From NCBI GenBank assembly GCA_964035575.1, contig OZ037920.1, positions 496,001-560,000 on the forward strand: a stretch of 64,000 nucleotides of DNA, in the 5' to 3' direction. A program made the translations under genes and the position numbers. Every line of letters begins with the position of its first letter. The first letter of the stretch is position 1. Shown one piece after another: positions 23,188 through 34,143 of the stretch. Below the pieces are notes generated by a model. The model worked only from the letters and a program-made list of their open reading frames with translations. It was not told the DNA's origin and made no database searches. The DNA is from Rhynchopus sp. YZ270_cl-10 (Eukaryota > Euglenozoa > Diplonemea > Diplonemida > Diplonemidae).

Positions 23188-24141
23188 ATGACGTCCCCTG
23201 CACAGCAGTTCAACAACACACACAACGTGACCGCACAGCTGCACCAGGTCCAGCACTCGCAGCCGCAGTACCAGAACATGCACACACAGCAGCAGCAGAC
23301 ACAGCACGCTGCACCTGCACCGGCAAAGACACACACGCACACACCCTACCAGTTCTGTGAGGACCCGTACAACAGCAGCACAAACACAATGCTCCCCTCA
23401 CCCACCCTCTCCGCAAGCACGACCAGCACACCTGAGGAGTTTGCGAGCCAGACGCAGTGGGGCAACAACGCGTCTTTCACACTCCTGCCTCAGGCACCTG
23501 TGGTGGTGTCTGCCAACGCACCAGTGGCACCACAGCCTGTGAGTCCAGCAAGCTCTGCTGACGAGGTGGCTGCACGTCTTCTGTCGAACATCCAGACGGC
23601 CAAGATGCACGCACCCACGTCGCTTGAGTTGGTCATGGGGATGCTGTTCCGTGATGCAGAGCAGCTTGCAGAGGTTGTGCGGAAGGGTGCTGCTGCAGGT
23701 GCCATGTCGTCCCCACACTCGAGCACAAGGTCTGAGACGGGTTCTGCTGGCGTTGCAAGCGCATCTGTGCAGGCAGCAGCCCCAGTGCGTCCGTGCGACC
23801 ACAACACATGGGACAACGTGCGTGCAAGGAAGGGTGCAGTGACGCTGCGCTGCCGCACCTGCCAGAGCCAGTGGAGGGTGCTGCTCCAGTCTGTGCGGAG
23901 GTGCCCGCACTTCGACACAGGACGTTGCCAGAAGGCAGGACAGTGCGCGAAGCTGCACGTGTTCCGCAGCAAGCAGAGCCTGAACCAGCGTGTGCAGTCC
24001 TTTGGGGACCAGGTGCTCAACAGAGTGCCTGCACACGTTCGCTCCACTGTTGAAGGGGCAGAGGCTCTGAAGGATGAGAACGAGGCTGAGATCTCGACTG
24101 TTGTGAGGAACACACACTCCGCACACCTTTGCTGTCCTTGA
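23188..24141 (+). CDS. CCCH zinc-finger protein, array gene 7
   Basis: Same 317-residue protein as gene 2. The spacer downstream of this gene carries the only base change I found among spacers 1-8 (26144), showing that the copies are separately resolved in the assembly at least there. Confidence 0.9.
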   Translation: MTSPAQQFNNTHNVTAQLHQVQHSQPQYQNMHTQQQQTQHAAPAPAKTHTHTPYQFCEDPYNSSTNTMLPSPTLSASTTSTPEEFASQTQWGNNASFTLLPQAPVVVSANAPVAPQPVSPASSADEVAARLLSNIQTAKMHAPTSLELVMGMLFRDAEQLAEVVRKGAAAGAMSSPHSSTRSETGSAGVASASVQAAAPVRPCDHNTWDNVRARKGAVTLRCRTCQSQWRVLLQSVRRCPHFDTGRCQKAGQCAKLHVFRSKQSLNQRVQSFGDQVLNRVPAHVRSTVEGAEALKDENEAEISTVVRNTHSAHLCCP

Positions 24142-26464
24142 GTGATGTGAAACTGAGTGATGTTATTCTGTCTGTTTGAGTGTCTTCAACACCCACGAGG
24201 CACATACAGTTCAAAAGAGTGTTTTATGATTTTGCGAGAAGTCAACATTTCTTGTTTTGTTTTATTCGTTTTATTTGCTGCGATATTTTTCGGTGACTAA
24301 GCTTGTGAGGCTTAGCTTGATCTTGCCAACGTTCTCTATTTTGTCTTCTTATCTTGTTCACGTGGAATCGGCTAACTGAATCTCCAAAACATCTGTTTTG
24401 AAGGAAGTGAGGCGACACGTGCAGTTGTCCTTGAATTTACCTGCACGTCCATCCAAGCTTCACTTCCTATTGTCGTGCCTTAAGGCTGCCTTAAGACATC
24501 TTTCCGATCATTCTTTATCATGCTTGCACAATGGCGGAGCAGTTGGCAGTGTGTGGCGTGAACAGAGCCGTCACCACTTCTTGATCTTCACAACTCTCCG
24601 TTCATTGACACCACCAGCCAAGTTCTATTCTTTATCTGCTACAACTATACGAACAAGAAGACCTGACATGAGGTGCACCGCCCTGTGTTGTCGGTATTCT
24701 TGTTTTGTTCACTTTCTTTGCTTTTCTTCCAAATTACAAACGAATGCCCCAAGCCAGATTCAAGGGACGCATCACTACCATGACACCGCAGCCAGGACCC
24801 AGTCATTCATCACAACCTTGTGACTGACTTCTGTGCGTTGCTCTGTTGTCAACAGAGTGACAGTTCAGTTGTCTTGCCGAGTTTGTTGGGAATGAAGTGG
24901 TGACACAACTGCCTGCGAGAGAAGCTCATGATGACTCAAAAGTGTTCTCTCAGGAGAACACGAGAGTGTTCTTGTTTTCATTTTATCCGCGGAGTGTCAG
25001 TGCCTGCGTCCCAGAGGCGTTTGCACTATGAACTTCACTTTTATTTTTTGAACACACATTTCAGACACTGTCCGGTTAAAGACGCAACCTGTCACAGCGC
25101 AACTCTTGCCGGCTCTTTATCGCCCTATTTGCTTTCTGTCCTTTTGACAGTTCTGTTCTCCCATTCTCTACCCCTCACCCGACACTGTTGTGGCCACAGC
25201 AGTGTTGGGTGCAGGTGGTCTGCTTGTCTGCCTTGAAGATGTGTGCAGGTGAGGCAGTGCATCCTTCAAGTGTGCTTTCGTTGTTCTTCGCCCTTTTGAA
25301 TGAGGGACTGCAGATACTCTATCCGCAACCCTTTGCACTCAACAACAAATGCACATCGTGACAAGAATGCGATGCCTTTTTGTTTCCCCATTTTTATCAA
25401 CATAACACCAGCAGCAGTGGCACAGAGTGACGACAAAGTGCCGCCCCCTGTGGTTTATCTCCTTATAGTCCCCACTTATCATTGCCTCTTTCATGAGTTC
25501 CTACATTTCTTTCACTTGTTATCAAACACCGCCGATATGTCTGTCTGCCAAAGGGTTTCTTTTCTTCACTTTCATATTCTTGTGATTCGGGTGACCAAGC
25601 ACGAGAGGCTTAGGTTCATCTTACAAACATTTCATCTTCTGAGAGTTGTTACATAGTGATTACTTCACACACATATCTCCCTACATGGCAGCACGTTTTC
25701 GAGAGATTCATGTTTGATGCTCGTATTCAGATAACTGGTGCGAGTTGCCGACACAACCCGTGTGGTTTGTTTGTTTGTTTGTTTGTTTTTATGATGAGTG
25801 TGTTTTTTGTTTGTGTTCTGCACAGACTGCGATCCCTCTCGAAACGTGTCTGCACTTTATTGTTTCCGTCATCTTTTACACCCTGTTTTCCATCACTCTG
25901 CTCATTTCCCACAGGCTTTCCCTTCCCTTCCACCACCCTTGTTCTCTTTTTCTCTTTGTGACATTTTTATTTGCGACACCTTTACCTGAGTTTGTCTGTT
26001 TGTATTATGACGAAGGGAACGGCACATACTCAGGTGTCTTTTGTTTTAGAAGATGACTAAGCACACGAGGCTTAGGTTCATCCGACAAACTGTTTTTGTT
26101 TTGTTTTCCTGTTTGACTGAGTTGGTCTGTGCATCAAAGCTCACGGACCTTCTTGCCAACAAACATCTTTGTGGTATACATTTTGTTTTGTTTTTGAGGT
26201 TGTTTCCCTCGGAATGAGGCCAACCTCCTTGTTGTTCACCCCACCCGTTCACTGCGTTGCAAGCTCAGTCTGTGAAGCCGTAAGTGGCTTTTCCTGACCT
26301 TCCTGTCCTTCTTATGAAACGACACGTTGTCTGCTTCCTCGCTGTGTCTACACGTTTGTTGCTCACTTTCTTTTGGCCATATGGTCCACAAAAGCTGATG
26401 TGTGCACATTCATTCTCGACTCACCCTTCTCAGTGCTTTTGCAGACCTTGACCACTTCCCTCCT
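24142..26464 (+). repeat. Array spacer 7, with one private base change
   Basis: 2323 nt. Position 26144 is C where the other spacers have T (TCACGGACC against TCATGGACC). CTAAGC-type modules at 24292-24325, 25590-25624 and 26053-26086. Confidence 0.85.
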
Positions 26465-26565
26465 CTCCCTTCTCCCTTCTCCCTTCTCCCTTCTCCCTTC
26501 TCCCTTCTCCCTTCTCCCTTCTCCCTTCTCCCTTCTCCCTTCTCCCTTGACACACACCACTTCAG
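26465..26565 (+). promoter_or_regulatory. Heptad tract (n=12) and splice acceptor, gene 8
   Basis: Twelve CTCCCTT units (26465-26548), AG at 26564-26565; the shortest tract among genes 2-8. Confidence 0.78.
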
Positions 26566-26649
26566 AATTACTACAAAGAGCAACTCTCTTCCACCAAACA
26601 CTTCAAACACACGGTTCTCCGTCTTTCTTCACACATCACACGCAACACA

Positions 26650-27603
26650 ATGACGTCCCCTGCACAGCAGTTCAACAACACACACAACGTGACCGCACAG
26701 CTGCACCAGGTCCAGCACTCGCAGCCGCAGTACCAGAACATGCACACACAGCAGCAGCAGACACAGCACGCTGCACCTGCACCGGCAAAGACACACACGC
26801 ACACACCCTACCAGTTCTGTGAGGACCCGTACAACAGCAGCACAAACACAATGCTCCCCTCACCCACCCTCTCCGCAAGCACGACCAGCACACCTGAGGA
26901 GTTTGCGAGCCAGACGCAGTGGGGCAACAACGCGTCTTTCACACTCCTGCCTCAGGCACCTGTGGTGGTGTCTGCCAACGCACCAGTGGCACCACAGCCT
27001 GTGAGTCCAGCAAGCTCTGCTGACGAGGTGGCTGCACGTCTTCTGTCGAACATCCAGACGGCCAAGATGCACGCACCCACGTCGCTTGAGTTGGTCATGG
27101 GGATGCTGTTCCGTGATGCAGAGCAGCTTGCAGAGGTTGTGCGGAAGGGTGCTGCTGCAGGTGCCATGTCGTCCCCACACTCGAGCACAAGGTCTGAGAC
27201 GGGTTCTGCTGGCGTTGCAAGCGCATCTGTGCAGGCAGCAGCCCCAGTGCGTCCGTGCGACCACAACACATGGGACAACGTGCGTGCAAGGAAGGGTGCA
27301 GTGACGCTGCGCTGCCGCACCTGCCAGAGCCAGTGGAGGGTGCTGCTCCAGTCTGTGCGGAGGTGCCCGCACTTCGACACAGGACGTTGCCAGAAGGCAG
27401 GACAGTGCGCGAAGCTGCACGTGTTCCGCAGCAAGCAGAGCCTGAACCAGCGTGTGCAGTCCTTTGGGGACCAGGTGCTCAACAGAGTGCCTGCACACGT
27501 TCGCTCCACTGTTGAAGGGGCAGAGGCTCTGAAGGATGAGAACGAGGCTGAGATCTCGACTGTTGTGAGGAACACACACTCCGCACACCTTTGCTGTCCT
27601 TGA
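26650..27603 (+). CDS. CCCH zinc-finger protein, array gene 8
   Basis: Last of the seven copies with the same 317-residue product. It is followed by one more full spacer and then by the diverged gene 9, for which it, or any sibling, is the likely donor of the shared sequence patches. Confidence 0.9.
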   Translation: MTSPAQQFNNTHNVTAQLHQVQHSQPQYQNMHTQQQQTQHAAPAPAKTHTHTPYQFCEDPYNSSTNTMLPSPTLSASTTSTPEEFASQTQWGNNASFTLLPQAPVVVSANAPVAPQPVSPASSADEVAARLLSNIQTAKMHAPTSLELVMGMLFRDAEQLAEVVRKGAAAGAMSSPHSSTRSETGSAGVASASVQAAAPVRPCDHNTWDNVRARKGAVTLRCRTCQSQWRVLLQSVRRCPHFDTGRCQKAGQCAKLHVFRSKQSLNQRVQSFGDQVLNRVPAHVRSTVEGAEALKDENEAEISTVVRNTHSAHLCCP

Positions 27604-29926
27604 GTGATGTGAAACTGAGTGATGTTATTCTGTCTGTTTGAGTGTCTTCAACACCCACGAGGCACATACAGTTCAAAAGAGTGTTTTATGATTTTGCGAG
27701 AAGTCAACATTTCTTGTTTTGTTTTATTCGTTTTATTTGCTGCGATATTTTTCGGTGACTAAGCTTGTGAGGCTTAGCTTGATCTTGCCAACGTTCTCTA
27801 TTTTGTCTTCTTATCTTGTTCACGTGGAATCGGCTAACTGAATCTCCAAAACATCTGTTTTGAAGGAAGTGAGGCGACACGTGCAGTTGTCCTTGAATTT
27901 ACCTGCACGTCCATCCAAGCTTCACTTCCTATTGTCGTGCCTTAAGGCTGCCTTAAGACATCTTTCCGATCATTCTTTATCATGCTTGCACAATGGCGGA
28001 GCAGTTGGCAGTGTGTGGCGTGAACAGAGCCGTCACCACTTCTTGATCTTCACAACTCTCCGTTCATTGACACCACCAGCCAAGTTCTATTCTTTATCTG
28101 CTACAACTATACGAACAAGAAGACCTGACATGAGGTGCACCGCCCTGTGTTGTCGGTATTCTTGTTTTGTTCACTTTCTTTGCTTTTCTTCCAAATTACA
28201 AACGAATGCCCCAAGCCAGATTCAAGGGACGCATCACTACCATGACACCGCAGCCAGGACCCAGTCATTCATCACAACCTTGTGACTGACTTCTGTGCGT
28301 TGCTCTGTTGTCAACAGAGTGACAGTTCAGTTGTCTTGCCGAGTTTGTTGGGAATGAAGTGGTGACACAACTGCCTGCGAGAGAAGCTCATGATGACTCA
28401 AAAGTGTTCTCTCAGGAGAACACGAGAGTGTTCTTGTTTTCATTTTATCCGCGGAGTGTCAGTGCCTGCGTCCCAGAGGCGTTTGCACTATGAACTTCAC
28501 TTTTATTTTTTGAACACACATTTCAGACACTGTCCGGTTAAAGACGCAACCTGTCACAGCGCAACTCTTGCCGGCTCTTTATCGCCCTATTTGCTTTCTG
28601 TCCTTTTGACAGTTCTGTTCTCCCATTCTCTACCCCTCACCCGACACTGTTGTGGCCACAGCAGTGTTGGGTGCAGGTGGTCTGCTTGTCTGCCTTGAAG
28701 ATGTGTGCAGGTGAGGCAGTGCATCCTTCAAGTGTGCTTTCGTTGTTCTTCGCCCTTTTGAATGAGGGACTGCAGATACTCTATCCGCAACCCTTTGCAC
28801 TCAACAACAAATGCACATCGTGACAAGAATGCGATGCCTTTTTGTTTCCCCATTTTTATCAACATAACACCAGCAGCAGTGGCACAGAGTGACGACAAAG
28901 TGCCGCCCCCTGTGGTTTATCTCCTTATAGTCCCCACTTATCATTGCCTCTTTCATGAGTTCCTACATTTCTTTCACTTGTTATCAAACACCGCCGATAT
29001 GTCTGTCTGCCAAAGGGTTTCTTTTCTTCACTTTCATATTCTTGTGATTCGGGTGACCAAGCACGAGAGGCTTAGGTTCATCTTACAAACATTTCATCTT
29101 CTGAGAGTTGTTACATAGTGATTACTTCACACACATATCTCCCTACATGGCAGCACGTTTTCGAGAGATTCATGTTTGATGCTCGTATTCAGATAACTGG
29201 TGCGAGTTGCCGACACAACCCGTGTGGTTTGTTTGTTTGTTTGTTTGTTTTTATGATGAGTGTGTTTTTTGTTTGTGTTCTGCACAGACTGCGATCCCTC
29301 TCGAAACGTGTCTGCACTTTATTGTTTCCGTCATCTTTTACACCCTGTTTTCCATCACTCTGCTCATTTCCCACAGGCTTTCCCTTCCCTTCCACCACCC
29401 TTGTTCTCTTTTTCTCTTTGTGACATTTTTATTTGCGACACCTTTACCTGAGTTTGTCTGTTTGTATTATGACGAAGGGAACGGCACATACTCAGGTGTC
29501 TTTTGTTTTAGAAGATGACTAAGCACACGAGGCTTAGGTTCATCCGACAAACTGTTTTTGTTTTGTTTTCCTGTTTGACTGAGTTGGTCTGTGCATCAAA
29601 GCTCATGGACCTTCTTGCCAACAAACATCTTTGTGGTATACATTTTGTTTTGTTTTTGAGGTTGTTTCCCTCGGAATGAGGCCAACCTCCTTGTTGTTCA
29701 CCCCACCCGTTCACTGCGTTGCAAGCTCAGTCTGTGAAGCCGTAAGTGGCTTTTCCTGACCTTCCTGTCCTTCTTATGAAACGACACGTTGTCTGCTTCC
29801 TCGCTGTGTCTACACGTTTGTTGCTCACTTTCTTTTGGCCATATGGTCCACAAAAGCTGATGTGTGCACATTCATTCTCGACTCACCCTTCTCAGTGCTT
29901 TTGCAGACCTTGACCGCTTCCCTCCT
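27604..29926 (+). repeat. Array spacer 8
   Basis: 2323 nt, joining gene 8 to the diverged gene 9. One change close to its end: G at 29916 where the others have A (GACCGCTTC against GACCACTTC). CTAAGC-type modules at 27754-27787, 29052-29086 and 29515-29548. Confidence 0.85.
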
Positions 29927-29971
29927 CTCCCTTCTCCCTTCTCCCTTCTCCCTTGACACACACCACTTCAG
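29927..29971 (+). promoter_or_regulatory. Heptad tract (n=4) and splice acceptor, gene 9
   Basis: Four CTCCCTT units (29927-29954), AG at 29970-29971, as in gene 1. The array-type leader continues only to about 29995 and then breaks into unrelated sequence. A second pyrimidine run (about 30047-30083) ending in AG at 30074-30075 and 30084-30085 is closer to the ATG and is an equally good acceptor. Confidence 0.65.
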
Positions 29972-30101
29972 AATTACTACAAAGAGCAACTCTCTATCAA
30001 GTAGACACATCCTTCAAAGCCGAGTTCTCAATTCTTGTAGTAGCTGACACTCTTTTCGTTTTTTATTCTCTTTAGCTTTTTTTAGAACCGTTTCTCAAAC
30101 A

Positions 30102-31280
30102 ATGGAGGGACTTCCGGACTACCACCAGTTCAACACTGCGCAGGCGCAGAAGACTTTTCAGGCGGGTTTTGAGGAGAAGACCGGAGCACAGGTGCGTCAC
30201 GTACTTCCGCACCCTGTGGTGCAGGTGGCACACCAGGTGCCACAGGGCCAGCTGCCGTCGCAGCCGCAGAGTCCTCTGTACCAGCAGAATGTGTACCCAG
30301 CTGGGACGTATGCGGCAGCTGTGGGTGCAGAGCAGACAGCGGCACAGCAGGCGCAGTGGGCACACGCACAGCAACAACAGGCGCAAGCGCAGGCGCAGGC
30401 GCAAGTGCAGGCGCAAGGACAGCCACGGCAGCACGCCCTCCCCACACAGGTGATCTCGCACACACACAGCCCCTACCAGTTCGGTGAGGACCCGATGTAC
30501 AACACCCCATCTCCCAACGCAGCAGCAGCCCAAGCGCAAGCAGTCCTCCCCGCCTCTACCCTCTCCGCGAGCACAACCAGCACACCCGATGAGGTGGCGA
30601 ACCAGATGCAGGGCAAGCGTGCGCCCCTGCCGCTTTTGACGCAGACGTCTGTGGTGGTGTCCGCCAATGCGCCGGTGGCACCGCTTCCGGTGAGCCCCAT
30701 CAGCTCGACGGACGAGGTGGCTGCACGTCTTCTGTCGAACATCCAGACGGCCAAGATGCACGCACCCACGTCGCTTGAGTTGGTCATGGGGATGGTGCTT
30801 CGTGATGCAGAGCACCTTGCTGAGGTAGTCCGCCAAGGTGCCGTGGGTGTCATGACTTCCCCACACTCGAGCACAAAGTCCGAATCTGGCTCCGGTGAAG
30901 ATGCAAGCGCACCCGTGCAGGCAGCAGCCCCAGTGCGTCCGTGCGACCACAACACATGGGACAACGTGCGTGCAAGGAAGGGTGCAGTGACGCTGCGCTG
31001 CCGCACCTGCCAGAGCCAGTGGAGGGTGCTGCTCCAGTCTGTGCGGAGGTGCCCACACTTCGACACAGGACGGTGCAACAAGGCAGGACAGTGCGCGAAG
31101 CTGCACGTGTTCCGCAGCAAGCAGAGCCTGAACCAGCGTGTGCAGTCCTTTGGGGACCAGGTGCTCAACAGAGTGCCTGCACACGTTCGCCCTTCCGTTG
31201 ACGGGAGGGAGGCAAAGGAGGCTGAGAACGAGGCTGAGATCTCCACCGTCGCGAGGGACTGCACCCCCACCCACCCTTGA
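30102..31280 (+). CDS. CCCH zinc-finger protein, diverged array gene 9 (392 aa)
   Basis: A longer paralogue closing the array. Residues 1-130 are unrelated in detail to genes 1-8 and include a Gln/Ala dipeptide-type stretch (about 85-110), yet the HSPYQFGEDP motif and the LSASTTSTP linker are kept. The C-terminal module is conserved: C281-D-H283, CRTC, and finger C317-x7-C325-x5-C331-x3-H335. The DNA is mosaic: 30711-30794 (84 nt), 30915-31054 (140 nt) and about 31080-31190 (110 nt) are base-for-base like genes 1-8, separated by stretches with many changes. That pattern points to gene conversion rather than protein constraint. The product is probably an RNA-binding protein with the same RNA preference but different partners. 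The ATG at 30102 is the first in frame after both candidate acceptors. Confidence 0.87.
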   Translation: MEGLPDYHQFNTAQAQKTFQAGFEEKTGAQVRHVLPHPVVQVAHQVPQGQLPSQPQSPLYQQNVYPAGTYAAAVGAEQTAAQQAQWAHAQQQQAQAQAQAQVQAQGQPRQHALPTQVISHTHSPYQFGEDPMYNTPSPNAAAAQAQAVLPASTLSASTTSTPDEVANQMQGKRAPLPLLTQTSVVVSANAPVAPLPVSPISSTDEVAARLLSNIQTAKMHAPTSLELVMGMVLRDAEHLAEVVRQGAVGVMTSPHSSTKSESGSGEDASAPVQAAAPVRPCDHNTWDNVRARKGAVTLRCRTCQSQWRVLLQSVRRCPHFDTGRCNKAGQCAKLHVFRSKQSLNQRVQSFGDQVLNRVPAHVRPSVDGREAKEAENEAEISTVARDCTPTHP

Positions 31281-31948
31281 GTGAACGTGAGCTCTACGGG
31301 ATGGGGGCGGGGAACATTTTTGTGATAATTGTTTTTTTTTGGATATGCCTACGCACAGGGTGGGGTTTACTTTTTGTTGGTTCTACTGGGCAACGGTCGA
31401 GAGAAGACTTTATCTGCAAAACCTTTTTTCAAGCTGACTAATCATGAGCCCATCAGGTCGAAGCTACCTATTCATATTTGGATGCACATCCAGATGTTCC
31501 CCCCCCCCCCCCCCCATTCTGGTCCACCCCCAGACTCCCTCGGGTGGTCCCCCCCCTCCCCCTCCCCCCCTCCCCCTACTCCTCCCTCCGCTTGAATGTT
31601 CCGTGCTTTGGGTCTTTTACCTACTATGCTATCCCTACCCAAGAAAAACACAGTTTCAGTTGTTTTTCCCCTCATATCTTTTCACCCGTCTATTTGTTTT
31701 TCCCCTCTTTTTTTCTCTCTATAGTTTCACCAATATGGCGAGAAATTTTTTTATCCCCCTCCGCTCGCTAACCCTCCCCACACAACCTCTGTCCGGATAC
31801 TCTATTCTGGGCACATGAACTGAAGCTTTTAAACAAACCACCCCCTTCAAAACCCCTTCTCCCTTGGATTCTTAAGCCCAATGTCAATGTACCCACACAA
31901 TTTTCGCCTATTCCCCTCTTTTTTTTTGTTTTGTGAATGTGATCAAAG

Positions 31949-31990
31949 ATGACTAAGCAACGAAGAGGGCTTAGGGTTTCATCTTATAAA
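31949..31990 (+). repeat. CTAAGC hairpin module
   Basis: GACTAAGC and GGCTTAGGG pair as a 6-bp stem with a 10-nt loop, followed by the usual TTTCATCTTATAAA tail. It lies about 670 nt after gene 9, so it could be in its 3' UTR. Confidence 0.7.
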
Positions 31991-32189
31991 ACTTTTTCCC
32001 TTTTTTGTTGTTTGTTTGGTGTTTTCCACCCACCTCTCGCTCCCCTAATAATTTTTTTTTCCTAGCTGGCTTTTTTTTCGATTATTTTTTCGATTGTGGG
32101 GTTTGAAGGGGAACGAAAGAATGAAACAAGAACAGTAACCATCTTACTTCAAAGTGTTTTTGTTTTTTTTTATTTTATTTTGTTTGTCA

Positions 32190-32228
32190 TGGTGACGATA
32201 AGCAGGGCTTAAACATCATCTTGTCACC
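32190..32228 (+). repeat. CTAAGC-type module, degenerate
   Basis: GGTGACGATAAGCAGGGCTTA followed by a CATCATCTT tail: the stem is shortened to TAAGC/GCTTA. Confidence 0.55.
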
Positions 32229-32287
32229 TCTCTCTATTTTTTTCACCATGCCACATAATATAAGAGAAAGTAAAACCGGAGGACATA

Positions 32288-33704
32288 TCAGTGGCTGTCA
32301 CGAAATGTGGTAATTTCAACATTTTTGAGTAAAATGACTAAATTTTTGACTTTTTCACCGATTTTTTTTTTATTTGCATTGCGCGGAATGCGCTGATTGC
32401 AACGAAACGATTCTCGATTTTTTTTTTTTGTGACAACTGCCTTGCAAAGGTTGTAGGGGAGGAAATGAAAACATATCTGAGTTGTGCCCGAATTTTTTTG
32501 GTGTGAGCGATGTAAACACGACACAACTTATTCACAGAAAAGTTTTTGATTTTGTCCCTACACACTCCACAAAAATCCGGTGCGATCAACGAAAAATTCT
32601 TTTTCTGATTTCGTTTCTTTCTTTATCAGACTAGCTTAAACTCAGATAACAGTTTTTATTTTTCAGAAATTTATTTGCTCAGTTCAAAAATCATCGTTTT
32701 TTCGGATATTCTCACAGCCATCCCAGGAAATACTGGTATTTTTCCGGAAGTCGAAAATGTGCTTAACTGCGTTTCCGAGCTCCGCGCAAAAAAATGAAAA
32801 AAAAATTGAGCAAAAAGTCCAAAATTTTAATTAGTTAAAGGCGGGCCACACAGTATTTCACTGTTTCCCTGTATGTTTACACACCCCTTAAGGACCGGCC
32901 AATTGTTTTGGCTTTGCGGTCACACTCTACCCGGGAGTAATTGGTATTTCAACTCGAAAATGGTGCCTTTTGAAAGATCTTTTCACAATCTTTGAAAATA
33001 AATAAAGAAATGATGAAAAAATCCTAGGTGAACCTCTGTGAACGATCTGTACCAGGTTATCGGTGAGGTTAAAAAATCACGATTTCTTAAGGATTTGCCC
33101 TGAACAAGCCTGTGTAACCGTTACCCGTTTGCCATATTAGGAGGCACAAAAACCCCTTTGGCAGTGAGGGAGTTTTGGCATATCCAGGTCTTTGGTTCAG
33201 TGTTGCTATGTGACACGAACAGACTCTTTGCCACGTAGGTGGGGAGATTGACAATTTTGCGCACAAGAAACGGCCAGACACCATGGCACACGGGTCCTTT
33301 TGGGTCATTTTAGGCGAAATTTAAGTGAAATTCCCTACCAAAATGTGACTGAAAAGTGGGTTTGGGGGTGCTTGGGGAGGTTTGGGGGTGGAGTCCTGGG
33401 GTGTCAAAACAAAAAAAGGGGGTACGGAATTGCACGTTTTCGGTCCGCTGAATCCAACGAAATATTTTTCGGCGTTTTTTGGAGGAAAAGCTATTGTCCT
33501 GGACACGTCTTCTCCAGGTCACTTTTTCGGTCTTCATCCCCTTATCCCAGGAAATATTGGCATTTTTCTGGAAGTCGAAAATGCGCTTAACTGCGTTTCC
33601 GAGCTCCGCGCAATAAAATGAAAAAAAAATCGAGCAAAAAGTCCAAAATTTTAATTAGTTAAAGGCGGGCCACATGAATTACCACATTTCGTGACAGCCA
33701 CTGA
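32288..33704. mobile_element. TA-flanked inverted-repeat DNA element (1.4 kb), composite
   Basis: Perfect 28-bp terminal inverted repeats (32288-32315 and 33677-33704) start TCAGTGGCTGTC and are flanked by TA on both sides, as in Tc1/mariner-type elements. No transposase is recognisable. A block of about 150 bp ending GGCGGGCCACA occurs twice in direct orientation (about 32700-32850 and 33523-33674), so the interior 32851-33522 looks like an insertion or duplication. That interior has CCTTAAGGACC and GGGTCATTTT strings resembling parts of the piggyBac-like element at 56582, which suggests nesting of a decayed relative. Not an LTR element: the ends are inverted and the repeats are internal. 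Confidence 0.78.
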
Positions 33705-34066
33705 TATCTACTGTGTCTACATTATTTTCTACCATTTATTTTTAGCAGTGGCCACAGCGATCTGCGTAACCGCAGCTCCAAGGGGTTTTTTGCGGGTTTA
33801 CGAGTTTGTGAGCTTTTTTTGTGCTCCATCTCCGTGCCTGCAGTACCAACACTCGTCGCTGCGCTCGTGTTCGAGATCGCAATACAATTTTTTTTTTTAC
33901 GACCCATAGCTGGGTGGGGGGTGCCGTCAAAATGTACATGGTTACTCCTCCAGACTGTTTCCGCATTTTTTTTTTTGCCAATTTTTTTTAACCTTTATTT
34001 TCAAGGACATCCCCCTCTTTTTTTTTGTCCTCTCTTCACCGCTCAGGGTGCAAAAAAAACTTTTTA

Positions 34067-34143
34067 GGTGACTAAGCACTGATGAATAAACCAAATTAAC
34101 ATCTAATCAGACTAAGCACGAGAGGCTTAGGTTCATCTTACAA
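34067..34143 (+). repeat. Composite CTAAGC module (double)
   Basis: A GTGACTAAGCAC half is followed by GATGAATAAACC, AATCTAATCA-type text and then a complete ACTAAGCACGAGAGGCTTAG hairpin with a GTTCATCTTAC tail. The same order is found at 47031-47100 and 47255-47325. Confidence 0.7.

Larger units (their letters stand above)
31281..32285. other. Downstream flank of gene 9, no gene seen
   Basis: Unlike the array spacers. It contains a C-run (31500-31514), C/T-rich stretches to 31590, and two CTAAGC-type modules (31949-31990 and 32190-32228). No coding frame is convincing. Confidence 0.6.

Noticed and set aside
31970-31980. TTAGGG as telomere repeat
   Set aside because: A single occurrence that belongs to the CTAAGC module; no tandem copies anywhere in the window.
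32700-33674. Direct repeats of about 150 bp as long terminal repeats of a retroelement
   Set aside because: The repeats are internal to inverted ends, there is no primer-binding site or polypurine tract next to them, and no reverse transcriptase, integrase or capsid frame in between.
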